In this document: positions 56,610 through 64,000 of the stretch, piece by piece
How positions within the stretch are numbered: the first letter of the stretch is position 1
Layout: every line of letters begins with the position of its first letter
NCBI RefSeq assembly: GCF_012224145.1
Contig: NZ_CP041030.1
Span: 124,001-188,000 of the forward strand
Direction: 5' to 3'
Source: Francisella sp. LA112445
Lineage (GTDB): Bacteria; Pseudomonadota; Gammaproteobacteria; Francisellales; Francisellaceae
Length of the DNA stretch: 64,000 nucleotides
The notes under the pieces: model-generated
The model's database searches: none
The model's input: only the letters and a program-made list of their open reading frames with translations
What the model was told of the DNA's origin: nothing
Program-made: the position numbers and the translations under genes

Positions 56610-57839
56610 TTAGTCTTTAGAATCTTTTATAAATAATGCGATAATAAATGAAAGAATCATTAAAGCAGGAATAAATATTAGGGTTATTTGGAATGATTCT
56701 AGTGGAGTATATCCAAGGTTTTGTTTTAGATGGGTAATAATACCGCCTGTTAAAGGTTGTAATACGCCACCACTTAATGGTAAAAACATGTTAACAACAG
56801 CTAGACCTGTCGCTATCTGGGTTGCTGATACAGTATTTCTAAGAGCTGAGTAATTAAGTACATGAACAGCTTGAGACGCCCCAAATAAAATACATAATAT
56901 AAAAGCTATTGTTATATTATGATTAAAAAATAAAAGGTATGTTACAACAAGGAAACCTATTATTGGAGATATCATCAAAAATCTTTTTTCACCATCTTTT
57001 ATTGAAGCTAGAATTCCCCACAATGGGCTAGCGATACAAACACCTATAAAGATCAAAGATGTACAAATACCAGCTACTTCCTGTGAGAATCCATAAAGAG
57101 TCAAGTACCTAACGCCCCAAAGATCGGCAAATAAAACAGTCGTGCCATAGATAGTAAAACAATAAAGACCATTAAGCCATATTTGCTTATTCTTTATAAC
57201 GGATAATATATCTTTAAGAGTCTCACTATTTTGTTTATTTTGCAAATTCTCTTTTTTATATTCAGGATGCATTTTTATAACAAAAATACTAAGTAACAAA
57301 ACTATAAAAGATATTATAAATATCATTGCCATGATTTGAGAAACACTTAGACATTTTGATAAAAATACTAAAGGTGCGGCAGAAAGAGTTGCTCCTATAT
57401 ATAGAATAAACTGAGTTAAACCTGTAAAAGCAGGGAAAAGTCTATTTGGTAACCATATTGAAATAGATTTGATAGCACATAGTATAGCAAACCCGCCACC
57501 AAATCCAGCAAGAACTCTATATATGACCAAGGTTTCTTCAGAGCGAGCTACTGAAGCAATAAGCATAGCAATAGAAAACACACTAGAGCTAGCAATCATA
57601 ACTCGCTTAACTCCAAACCTATCAACAAGAATTCCCGCAGGTATTTGCGATATCATATATGCCCAGTAAAATGATGAGCTAAATAAGGCAGTAGAGGCCA
57701 TAGTTAGGTTATAAGGAGGCTCAATGAAGTTAACAAGTAATGCTCCAGTTGAGGATCTTACAAAATATTCTAAAGCATAAAAGAAAGCACAAATAAACCA
57801 TATGCTAAAGCCTAGCTTTGTTACTTTTTGTTTATACAT
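56610..57839 (-). CDS. MFS transporter (possibly Pht/Fpt phagosomal type)
   Basis: A 409-residue carrier with 12 helices. The loop 2-3 motif is GILVDRFGVKRVM, the canonical MFS motif A, and helix 4-5 shows VIYRVLAGFGGGFA. The shape and the start (YKQKVTKLGFSIWFICAFFYALEY) resemble the Legionella/Francisella Pht/Fpt nutrient transporters, but I cannot confirm this. It is 73 bp from znuA, same strand. Confidence 0.9.
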   Translation of the reverse strand: MYKQKVTKLGFSIWFICAFFYALEYFVRSSTGALLVNFIEPPYNLTMASTALFSSSFYWAYMISQIPAGILVDRFGVKRVMIASSSVFSIAMLIASVARSEETLVIYRVLAGFGGGFAILCAIKSISIWLPNRLFPAFTGLTQFILYIGATLSAAPLVFLSKCLSVSQIMAMIFIISFIVLLLSIFVIKMHPEYKKENLQNKQNSETLKDILSVIKNKQIWLNGLYCFTIYGTTVLFADLWGVRYLTLYGFSQEVAGICTSLIFIGVCIASPLWGILASIKDGEKRFLMISPIIGFLVVTYLLFFNHNITIAFILCILFGASQAVHVLNYSALRNTVSATQIATGLAVVNMFLPLSGGVLQPLTGGIITHLKQNLGYTPLESFQITLIFIPALMILSFIIALFIKDSKD

Positions 57840-57926
57840 TAAGAGAAGTTTCCATAAAATAAAATAGTTTATTAATTTAGTATATATAAAATCAGAAGTT
57901 ATGGAAATATATAATTGATTTGCTGA

Positions 57927-58388
57927 CTAGCTTGATTTAGCAGGAACTATTCTAGTGTTATTGCCTGACATATATACTTTTACTAGATCTCCTACTTTAA
58001 GGTTGTTATTATCTTCTTGTAATATTGCAAAAGTTTTTCCATTATCTAGTTTTATAGTGAACTGATATCCTGTTGATGAGGTGATAGCTTTTTCTGTTGC
58101 ACCGCCTGCAATACCACCAACTATTGCACCACCTATGGATCCAGCGATGCTTGTAAATATGTTACCACTACCAGCAAGAGCTCCTCCAAGGCCTCCTGCT
58201 AGTCCTCCAACTCTAGCACCAGCATTATCAGAGCCTTTTATATTTACTTTTTGGATGTCTAGAATTTTACCCTGCTCAACTTGAGATACTTGACCTACAG
58301 AGTTTGCGGAATAACTTGGGTCAGTACTTGAGCAGCTCGTTAAAAGTAGACTAAATAAAAATATACCTAAATAGAAGGTTTTTTTCAT
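57927..58388 (-). CDS. SlyB-like glycine-zipper outer-membrane lipoprotein
   Basis: A 153-residue lipoprotein with lipobox LLTSC (Cys19), an N-terminal SlyB-like region (VSQVEQGKILDIQKVNI), a glycine zipper (GARVGGLAGGLGGALAG, GSIGGAIVGGIAGG) and a C-terminal strand-rich part (YQFTIKLDNGKTFAILQ). SlyB stabilises the outer membrane under stress. It lies 9 bp after the wrbA-like gene and is probably co-transcribed. Confidence 0.9.
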   Translation of the reverse strand: MKKTFYLGIFLFSLLLTSCSSTDPSYSANSVGQVSQVEQGKILDIQKVNIKGSDNAGARVGGLAGGLGGALAGSGNIFTSIAGSIGGAIVGGIAGGATEKAITSSTGYQFTIKLDNGKTFAILQEDNNNLKVGDLVKVYMSGNNTRIVPAKSS

Positions 58389-58397
58389 GGTTATTCC

Positions 58398-58988
58398 TTA
58401 TTTTGAAAGTTTGTTAGCAATCTCAGAGACTCTTTTGCCTAAGGTTTTACATATTTTTATCTCATCTTCTGACATCGTTTTATTAGGTGAGAAAGTGTTT
58501 AAATGTGAAGCTCCATAAGGAGTGCCACCAGTACGTGTATGCTCAAGAGCTTGTTCACTATATGGCACGCCAACAATTAAACAGCCATGGTGCATAAAAG
58601 GGATCATCATTGAAAGTAATGTACTTTCATGACCTGCATGCATTCCAGAAGCCGCGGTAAAAAAACCAACAGGTTTTCCAATAAGGCTACCTTTAAACCA
58701 CAGATCACTATTTATTTCTAAAAAGTATTTAAGAGGTGATGCCATATTACCAAAATATGCAGGACTACCAACTATAAGTCCATCACAGTTAGCTAAATCC
58801 TCTTTTGTAGCATATAAGTCGCCATCCTCTGGAATTATTGGGTCTACTTTTTCGGTTTTTGCAGAGATATTTGGTATGGTACGTATAGTTGCTGTAGCTC
58901 CTGCGGCTTCAACACCTAGAGCTATTGTATGAGCCATTTTCTTTGTACTTCCACCTTGGCTGTAGTATAGTATTAGTATGTTTTTCAT
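58398..58988 (-). CDS. WrbA-like NAD(P)H:quinone oxidoreductase (flavodoxin fold)
   Basis: A 196-residue flavodoxin-like enzyme: the FMN phosphate loop is YYSQGGSTKKMA, then GSPAYFGNMASPLKYFL and TAASGMHAGHEST bind the isoalloxazine. The family performs two-electron quinone reduction. Its start is only 12 bp from the divergent yihY start, so the promoters must overlap neighbouring coding sequence. Confidence 0.9.
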   Translation of the reverse strand: MKNILILYYSQGGSTKKMAHTIALGVEAAGATATIRTIPNISAKTEKVDPIIPEDGDLYATKEDLANCDGLIVGSPAYFGNMASPLKYFLEINSDLWFKGSLIGKPVGFFTAASGMHAGHESTLLSMMIPFMHHGCLIVGVPYSEQALEHTRTGGTPYGASHLNTFSPNKTMSEDEIKICKTLGKRVSEIANKLSK

Positions 58989-59000
58989 GTTGTTTATTCT

Positions 59001-60197
59001 ATGTTTAGTATTCGATTGTGTAAAAAATATTTAATCATTTTCCAAAACTATTGGCTTTGGGTATTTAAGGAATATTTCCGTAAAGAGTGCCCCACAGTGG
59101 CAGCATCTATAACATTAGCTAGTTTGTTTGCTATCGTACCAGCTTTTTTCATTATAATAAATATTTTGAATGCTTTTAATGCATTTAGTTCTCTTTCTGA
59201 TAATATTCAGAACTTCTTATTTGATAATATGCTACCAGCAACTGCGACAACTGTTCAGCAATATATTACATCTCTATCTGATAAGATGACTAGTTTGCCT
59301 GTAACTTCAGTTATAGTTTTATTAGTGGTTATATTTTTGATGATTAAGAGGCTAGAGATTACACTAAATAAGATATTTTATGTAAATAAGCAACGACCTA
59401 TGGTGCAAAGCTTGCTAGTTTATTGGGCATTGATGACAATGGGACCGTTACTAATGGGTTTTGTTTTTATATCAACTACTTATGTTCTTTCAATGACATG
59501 GTTTTTTAAGGGTGTTGGTATTGAGCAATATTTATTAAACTTCTTATCGCTTATTTTCTTAACTGGTGGTTTTTTTGTAGTTTATAAGATTCTACCTAAT
59601 ACAAAGATTAACTCTAGGGTTGCGTTATTTGCAGCATTTTTAGTAGCTATAGTTTTCTCAATAGCTAAGAAAGTTTTTTCATTGTATATGTTTTATGTGC
59701 CAACATACTCAGTTATTTATGGTTCACTTTCGTTAATTCCAATATTTATTCTTTGGGTTTATATTACTTGGCATATAACATTGCTAGGTGCGGTTATGAT
59801 TAGGGCTATGCAATATATGAAGATCACTCTAGATTTTAAGAAAGAAGTAAAAAGAGATGATTTGAGTATAAGTGTTAATATTCTTAAGGATCTGCACATT
59901 GTTCAGCGAGAGCTTAAAAATGGCATGAGTATTTCTGATATTTATAAAAGTGCTGCAGTTGCTGATTATGATAAAGTTAAGCAGATTTTATATGATTTAG
60001 AAAAAGCAAATATTATTAGAATAACAGCTCAAGATGTTTGCTACCTAAACTGTGATGTTTTTAATTTAAGTTTACATAAAGTATATTTAGCATTTAATCC
60101 AACAATTAACTTTAAAACTAGTTCAATTAGAAAGATTAATACGATAAAATCAGACCTGTATAAAGATCTCGATATAAAATTGTATGAATGTTTCTAA
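59001..60197 (+). CDS. YihY/BrkB-family inner-membrane protein
   Basis: A 398-residue protein with six transmembrane segments in residues 30-280 (VAASITLASLFAIVPAFFII; WVYITWHITLLGAVMIRA) and a C-terminal winged-helix-like cytoplasmic domain. The family was once misnamed RNase BN; its function is unclear. The ATG at 59001 has no ribosome site and only 12 bp upstream before the divergent gene, so the start is not secure. Confidence 0.88.
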   Translation: MFSIRLCKKYLIIFQNYWLWVFKEYFRKECPTVAASITLASLFAIVPAFFIIINILNAFNAFSSLSDNIQNFLFDNMLPATATTVQQYITSLSDKMTSLPVTSVIVLLVVIFLMIKRLEITLNKIFYVNKQRPMVQSLLVYWALMTMGPLLMGFVFISTTYVLSMTWFFKGVGIEQYLLNFLSLIFLTGGFFVVYKILPNTKINSRVALFAAFLVAIVFSIAKKVFSLYMFYVPTYSVIYGSLSLIPIFILWVYITWHITLLGAVMIRAMQYMKITLDFKKEVKRDDLSISVNILKDLHIVQRELKNGMSISDIYKSAAVADYDKVKQILYDLEKANIIRITAQDVCYLNCDVFNLSLHKVYLAFNPTINFKTSSIRKINTIKSDLYKDLDIKLYECF

Positions 60198-60212
60198 AAA
60201 GGTTAATGAACT

Positions 60213-60785
60213 ATGTTATTTAAAATTCTCGACTACTCAGCACTTATAATAAATGTTTTATATACAATATACCTAGCAAGATTAAAAGTGTGGTCTTGGT
60301 CTTTGGGTATCATTGGGGCAGTGCTATTACTTTTCTTATTTGCGATGAAAGGTACTTACTCGTTAGTGTTATTACAAGTTGTGTATGTGATATTTTTTAG
60401 CTATGGCTGGTATAAGTGGAGCACACAAGGCGTAGATAGTAATGATGTTATAAAATGGATGAAAGCTTCCGATTATCTTAGGTATATACTTTACACAATC
60501 GCGCTATGTGTATTTTGTATAGCTTTTAATTATTTTACAGGCTCTGAAGATATTGTATCAACGGGCTTACTGACAGGTATTACATTTACTGCGATTATTA
60601 TGACTATAGAGAAGTTTATGGAAAACTGGGTGATCTGGATAATTTCTGATTTATATTTTATTTTTGTGATGTATCAGCAACAGTTATATGGTCAAGTTTT
60701 ACAAAACTTTATTTTCCTTCTTACAGCTATTTATGGATTCTACTTTTGGTATAAAAATACAAAAGCCATCGCGGAAGCTGCATAA
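60213..60785 (+). CDS. pnuC: Nicotinamide riboside transporter PnuC-like
   Basis: A 190-residue membrane protein with seven helices and the PnuC pattern: VWSWSLGIIGAVLLLFLF, SYGWYKWS and NWVIWIISDLYFIF. PnuC imports nicotinamide riboside for NAD salvage. The symbol follows the family; the exact substrate is inferred. Its stop overlaps the priA start by 1 bp. Confidence 0.92.
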   Translation: MLFKILDYSALIINVLYTIYLARLKVWSWSLGIIGAVLLLFLFAMKGTYSLVLLQVVYVIFFSYGWYKWSTQGVDSNDVIKWMKASDYLRYILYTIALCVFCIAFNYFTGSEDIVSTGLLTGITFTAIIMTIEKFMENWVIWIISDLYFIFVMYQQQLYGQVLQNFIFLLTAIYGFYFWYKNTKAIAEAA

Positions 60786-62938
60786 TGATTGTCAAAGTCG
60801 CATTAGCTGTTCCTCCAGCGTATGTGCTTGATTATAGTACTGATAAGAATGATGTTAGATTATTTGATCGAGTACTAGTTAATGTTGGTAAGCGTCAATT
60901 AATAGGCTTTATAATTGCAAAAAATATTGAAGTTGATTATGGAGTTGAAAAGGTTAAGCCAATAGTCAAATTTATAGATAGTCCTATAAGTGTCGATATA
61001 CAAAAACTAATAATTTGGATTTCTAAATATTATTGTTGTGATCTATATAATGCAATACGCTTAGCTTTACCAAATGATTTTTTTAAAAGTGAGGTTATCA
61101 AACCTCAACAAGATACATATGTTTACATTGATTCTAAAAATCTAGATAGTCATAAATTGACACCTAAACAACAAGAGCTAATTAATACCTTTAAACAAAC
61201 TGACTTTATCAAATATGAGGATTTAAAACAATTAGGCTCTACCTATGTTATTAATAAGCTTTTTGAAAAGGATATCCTTAAAAAGTTATATAAGTTAAAA
61301 GAATCTTCTAAAAACATAAAGCATGACAAACCTAAAGATTTATCTGAAGAACAAAATAGTGTATTAAGCAGTATATTATCAGATTCAGGCTTTAATGTAT
61401 TTTTACTTTATGGGGTTACAGGTAGTGGAAAAACAGAGATTTATCTACAAACTATAGACAAATATTTAGCGGATTCAAAGCAAGTGCTTGTAATGGTTCC
61501 TGAGATAAATCTGACTCCACAGACAATAAAACGTTTTGAAAGTAGATTTCCTAATAAAAATATCGTTGCACTACATTCTAAATTAAGTGAAAAGGCAAGG
61601 CTCACAAATTGGTTAAAGATTAAACAAGGTGAGGCAGATATTGTTATCTCAACAAGAAGCGGAGTGCTAGCTGATTTTAGAGATTTAGGCATCGTTATCA
61701 TTGATGAAGAGCATGATAGTTCTTTTAAACAACAAACGAGTACTATTAGATATAATGCTCGTGATATTGCTATATTTAGAGCTAGTCAGTTAGGTATTCC
61801 TGTAATCTTAGGAAGTGCAACGCCATCAATACAAAGTTACTACAATAGTTTAACTGGTAAGTATAAGCTGCTTAAGTTACGAAATAGAGCATTAAATAAT
61901 TATAAAACACCAATTCAACTTCTCGATCTAAAATCAAGTATAGTTGATAATGGTATTAGTAATACACTCTTTAACCTATTAGAGCAAAATATCACGGCTC
62001 ATCAACAGTCTTTGGTTTTTATAAATAAGTTAGGTTTTGCTAAGGCACTGGTCTGTAATAGCTGTGGTGAGGCTGTAGAGTGTGATAGATGTGATAAACC
62101 ATATACTTTACATACTCATCCATATCAATACTTAGAATGTCATTTCTGTGGCTCGCGTAAACCCTTAGTCACGGTATGTACAAACTGTGGTGAGCAAGAT
62201 CTGTTTACTTATGGAACTGGTACTGAAAAAGTTCAATCACGTTTAGAAGCTAAATTCCCATATAATAAAATTGTTCGTTTTGATCGCTCAAATATAAAAA
62301 CTATTAGTGATCTTCACAATATTAATCAGATGATTAATGATAATATGGTTGATATCATTGTTGGTACTCAGATGATTGCTAAAGGTCATCACTTTGAGAA
62401 TATAACTCTAGTAGGTTTAATAAATATAGATGCTGGGTTATATAGTACTGATTTTCATGCAATAGAGAAAACAGCACAAATGATAATTCAAGTATCAGGC
62501 AGAGCAGGTAGGGCAGATAAACCTGGTGTAGTGTTGCTACAAACATATCAACCTGAGAATAAGCTTTTAGATTTATTAGTAAATAAGGACTATTTAGAGT
62601 TTCTTGATTATCTTTTAGAGCAAAGGAAATATGCGAGCTATCCTCCTTATACATACCAAGCTCAAATAATAGCAGAGTCTAGAAAAGAGCAAGAAATTTT
62701 GAGTTTGCTAAGTGATATATATTCAAGGTTAAAGAACTGTGAGAATGTGCAGGTATCTAAACCTCTACCAGCACTACATTTAAAAAAGAATAATGTTTAT
62801 CGCTATAGTCTGCTACTTACATCAAAAAAACGTGCTGAAATAAACCTACTAATAAAGTGGGTGAATCAAAATATATGTTGTAATATCAAGAATACGATTA
62901 AGATTTATTTTGATATAGATCCTATTGAGTTGGGCTAA
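60785..62938 (+). CDS. priA: Primosomal protein N' (PriA helicase)
   Basis: A 717-residue superfamily 2 helicase for restart of stalled forks. Walker A is LLYGVTGSGKTEIY, the DEAH-like box is IIDEEHDSSFKQQ, and two zinc modules lie in CNSCGEAVECDRCDKP and CHFCGSRKPLVTVCTNC. Motifs V/VI are GTQMIAKGHHF and QVSGRAGRADKPG. Full length. Confidence 0.97.
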   Translation: MIVKVALAVPPAYVLDYSTDKNDVRLFDRVLVNVGKRQLIGFIIAKNIEVDYGVEKVKPIVKFIDSPISVDIQKLIIWISKYYCCDLYNAIRLALPNDFFKSEVIKPQQDTYVYIDSKNLDSHKLTPKQQELINTFKQTDFIKYEDLKQLGSTYVINKLFEKDILKKLYKLKESSKNIKHDKPKDLSEEQNSVLSSILSDSGFNVFLLYGVTGSGKTEIYLQTIDKYLADSKQVLVMVPEINLTPQTIKRFESRFPNKNIVALHSKLSEKARLTNWLKIKQGEADIVISTRSGVLADFRDLGIVIIDEEHDSSFKQQTSTIRYNARDIAIFRASQLGIPVILGSATPSIQSYYNSLTGKYKLLKLRNRALNNYKTPIQLLDLKSSIVDNGISNTLFNLLEQNITAHQQSLVFINKLGFAKALVCNSCGEAVECDRCDKPYTLHTHPYQYLECHFCGSRKPLVTVCTNCGEQDLFTYGTGTEKVQSRLEAKFPYNKIVRFDRSNIKTISDLHNINQMINDNMVDIIVGTQMIAKGHHFENITLVGLINIDAGLYSTDFHAIEKTAQMIIQVSGRAGRADKPGVVLLQTYQPENKLLDLLVNKDYLEFLDYLLEQRKYASYPPYTYQAQIIAESRKEQEILSLLSDIYSRLKNCENVQVSKPLPALHLKKNNVYRYSLLLTSKKRAEINLLIKWVNQNICCNIKNTIKIYFDIDPIELG

Positions 62939-63206
62939 ATTATTTGTACTTATTACAAAAGTAGTCTAGGAAAAAATACCAAGATGAATATACGCAACAT
63001 AGAATAATAGGGTACATAGGTTTTAGCTTGATCAAAATAATAGCGTGATTCAGGATTATAAATCCACAGTATATGGACATATATCCCTCATTAATTTACT
63101 TTGCTATGTGTAGCTTATAGTTTAAAAGTATTCTCAGTATAATAAGTCTCAAATAATAGCTTTATCTAAGAGTTTTGTTAGAAAATCCAGAAAGGAAAAG
63201 AGTCAT

Positions 63207-64000
63207 ATGGGCATAGTATATGTTTATCTTTATATTATTAGTTTTATTGCTTCACAAATTTTAGTTTATAAAATAGGGCAAGAGTATAATGCTTTTTTTG
63301 TATTATTTTTTAACTGTACGATTGCTATTATATTTTTCAATCTTATTGAAGTTTGTAAGGGGAAGTTGATTGAGAATTTTCGCTTAGTACTTGGAGTGAG
63401 GAAGAAAGAGTTTATATTAGTTTCAACATATGTATCGTTGATGTGGGTTTTTAGCTATCTTGCTACAGTAGAGTCATCTGCCCGATTTAGTATAACAATT
63501 GACTTTCTTGCCGCTTTTGCTTATGTAAATATTATGTCTCGAAAACTTTCTTTATTAAATTTGATAGGATCATGCTTAACCTTTATTACAATTGTTCTTT
63601 GTGTTGTTTTTATGCTAGAGCGCTCTATTATTGGAGTCATTAGTGGTATTTTAACAGGAGTTTTTACTGGGTTGTATCGTATCTCAGCTTTTAATTTTTC
63701 TAATAAGTATAACTTTTCTAGTACTGCAATACTTTCTGTGAGACTTTTCTTTTTGTGGATTGTTTCACTTGTACTGTGGTTAGTTTTTAGTGATCATATT
63801 GTTGCAACTATTATCTCAATAAGCTCTTTCAAAGTTATTATAACATTTGTTATCATGGCAGCATTAGGTATGATTCTACCAACGCTATTTAGCCAGTTAG
63901 CGTTATGTAAGCTTAAACCGTATTTATATTCTCGTTTTGTTACAACGATGCCTGTGATCGTTCTTATTTTACAGGGAGTAGTGATGGGAGATTGGAGTAT
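63207..64000 (+). CDS. DMT/EamA-like membrane transporter (3' end cut by window edge)
   Basis: The frame starts at ATG 63207 with AAAGGAAAAGAG upstream and runs 264 codons to the window edge without a stop. It codes for about eight or nine hydrophobic helices; the repeat of four-to-five-helix halves, with VESSARFSITIDFLAAFAYVNIM, suits the drug/metabolite transporter superfamily. The substrate is unknown. The 268 bp before it show no gene or clear terminator. Confidence 0.75.
   Translation, partial: MGIVYVYLYIISFIASQILVYKIGQEYNAFFVLFFNCTIAIIFFNLIEVCKGKLIENFRLVLGVRKKEFILVSTYVSLMWVFSYLATVESSARFSITIDFLAAFAYVNIMSRKLSLLNLIGSCLTFITIVLCVVFMLERSIIGVISGILTGVFTGLYRISAFNFSNKYNFSSTAILSVRLFFLWIVSLVLWLVFSDHIVATIISISSFKVIITFVIMAALGMILPTLFSQLALCKLKPYLYSRFVTTMPVIVLILQGVVMGDWS

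Overview
The window is AT-rich, densely coding chromosome of a gammaproteobacterium, and the gene content points to the genus Francisella. The main markers are a ripA-like gene next to tsaC and rpsA, tandem genes of a Francisella-type outer-membrane family (DUF3573, FslE/FupA-like), an FTT258-like carboxylesterase beside hemC, an ISFtu2-like IS5-family element, and a ddl-ftsQ-ftsA-ftsZ-lpxC block. I cannot name the species. Almost everything is chromosomal housekeeping or envelope biology. I see no prophage, integron, CRISPR array or secretion-system island. The only mobile element with a transposase is one apparently intact IS.

Layout: 1-1416 is the N-terminal part of a GNAT/nitrilase fusion cut by the left edge. 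1584-5246 holds aspS and an RNase II-family gene, followed by a 331-bp gap with paired DnaA boxes. 5578-7951 is a tight operon (serine esterase, hemC, fluC, lipoprotein). 8229-12275 holds a glycine-zipper lipoprotein, a small zinc-finger protein and a NitT/TauT-type ABC permease and ATPase. 12360-15570 is the DUF3573 tandem pair. 15667-21187 runs through a cation/proton antiporter, gamma-carbonic anhydrase, lolB, ispE, tRNA-Gln, an M14 peptidase and YggT. 21184-23077 is a GNAT plus RimK-like ATP-grasp pair on the minus strand. comEC and a PlsC-family gene follow, then the IS (26529-27390).

After the IS come ripA, tsaC and rpsA (minus), tadA and the cell-division block through lpxC (plus), dnaX (minus) with an A10 slippage site, a zinc-ribbon membrane protein behind a poly-G promoter, prfB with its programmed frameshift, a GIY-YIG gene framed by two palindromic repeats, and lysS. 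42-47.8 kb includes a UPF0114 protein, a CPBP protease, an EF-hand/glutaminase/ankyrin gene, a GSII-type glutamine synthetase and holA. 47.8-53.3 kb has a lipocalin, an amino-acid permease and purH/purA/hpt. 53.3-59 kb has a dienelactone hydrolase, a metal ABC importer, an MFS transporter, a SlyB-like lipoprotein and a WrbA-like protein. 59-64 kb has yihY, pnuC, priA and a DMT-family permease cut by the right edge.

Most notable signals: (1) a G10 tract exactly between the -35 and -10 of a plausible promoter (38664-38695), a phase-variation arrangement; (2) a GIY-YIG nuclease gene bracketed by an inverted pair of 27-28-bp palindromes with compensatory stem changes; (3) an A10 run in dnaX where either one-base slip reaches a stop within a few codons; (4) two inverted DnaA-box pairs in one gap; (5) an ATP-grasp/GNAT pair near an M14 peptidase, a candidate peptide-ligation cluster; (6) neighbouring eukaryote-like glutaminase and glutamine synthetase genes; (7) two inverted repeats between divergent purH and purA. 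All calls come from reading sequence and translations; no database search was run.
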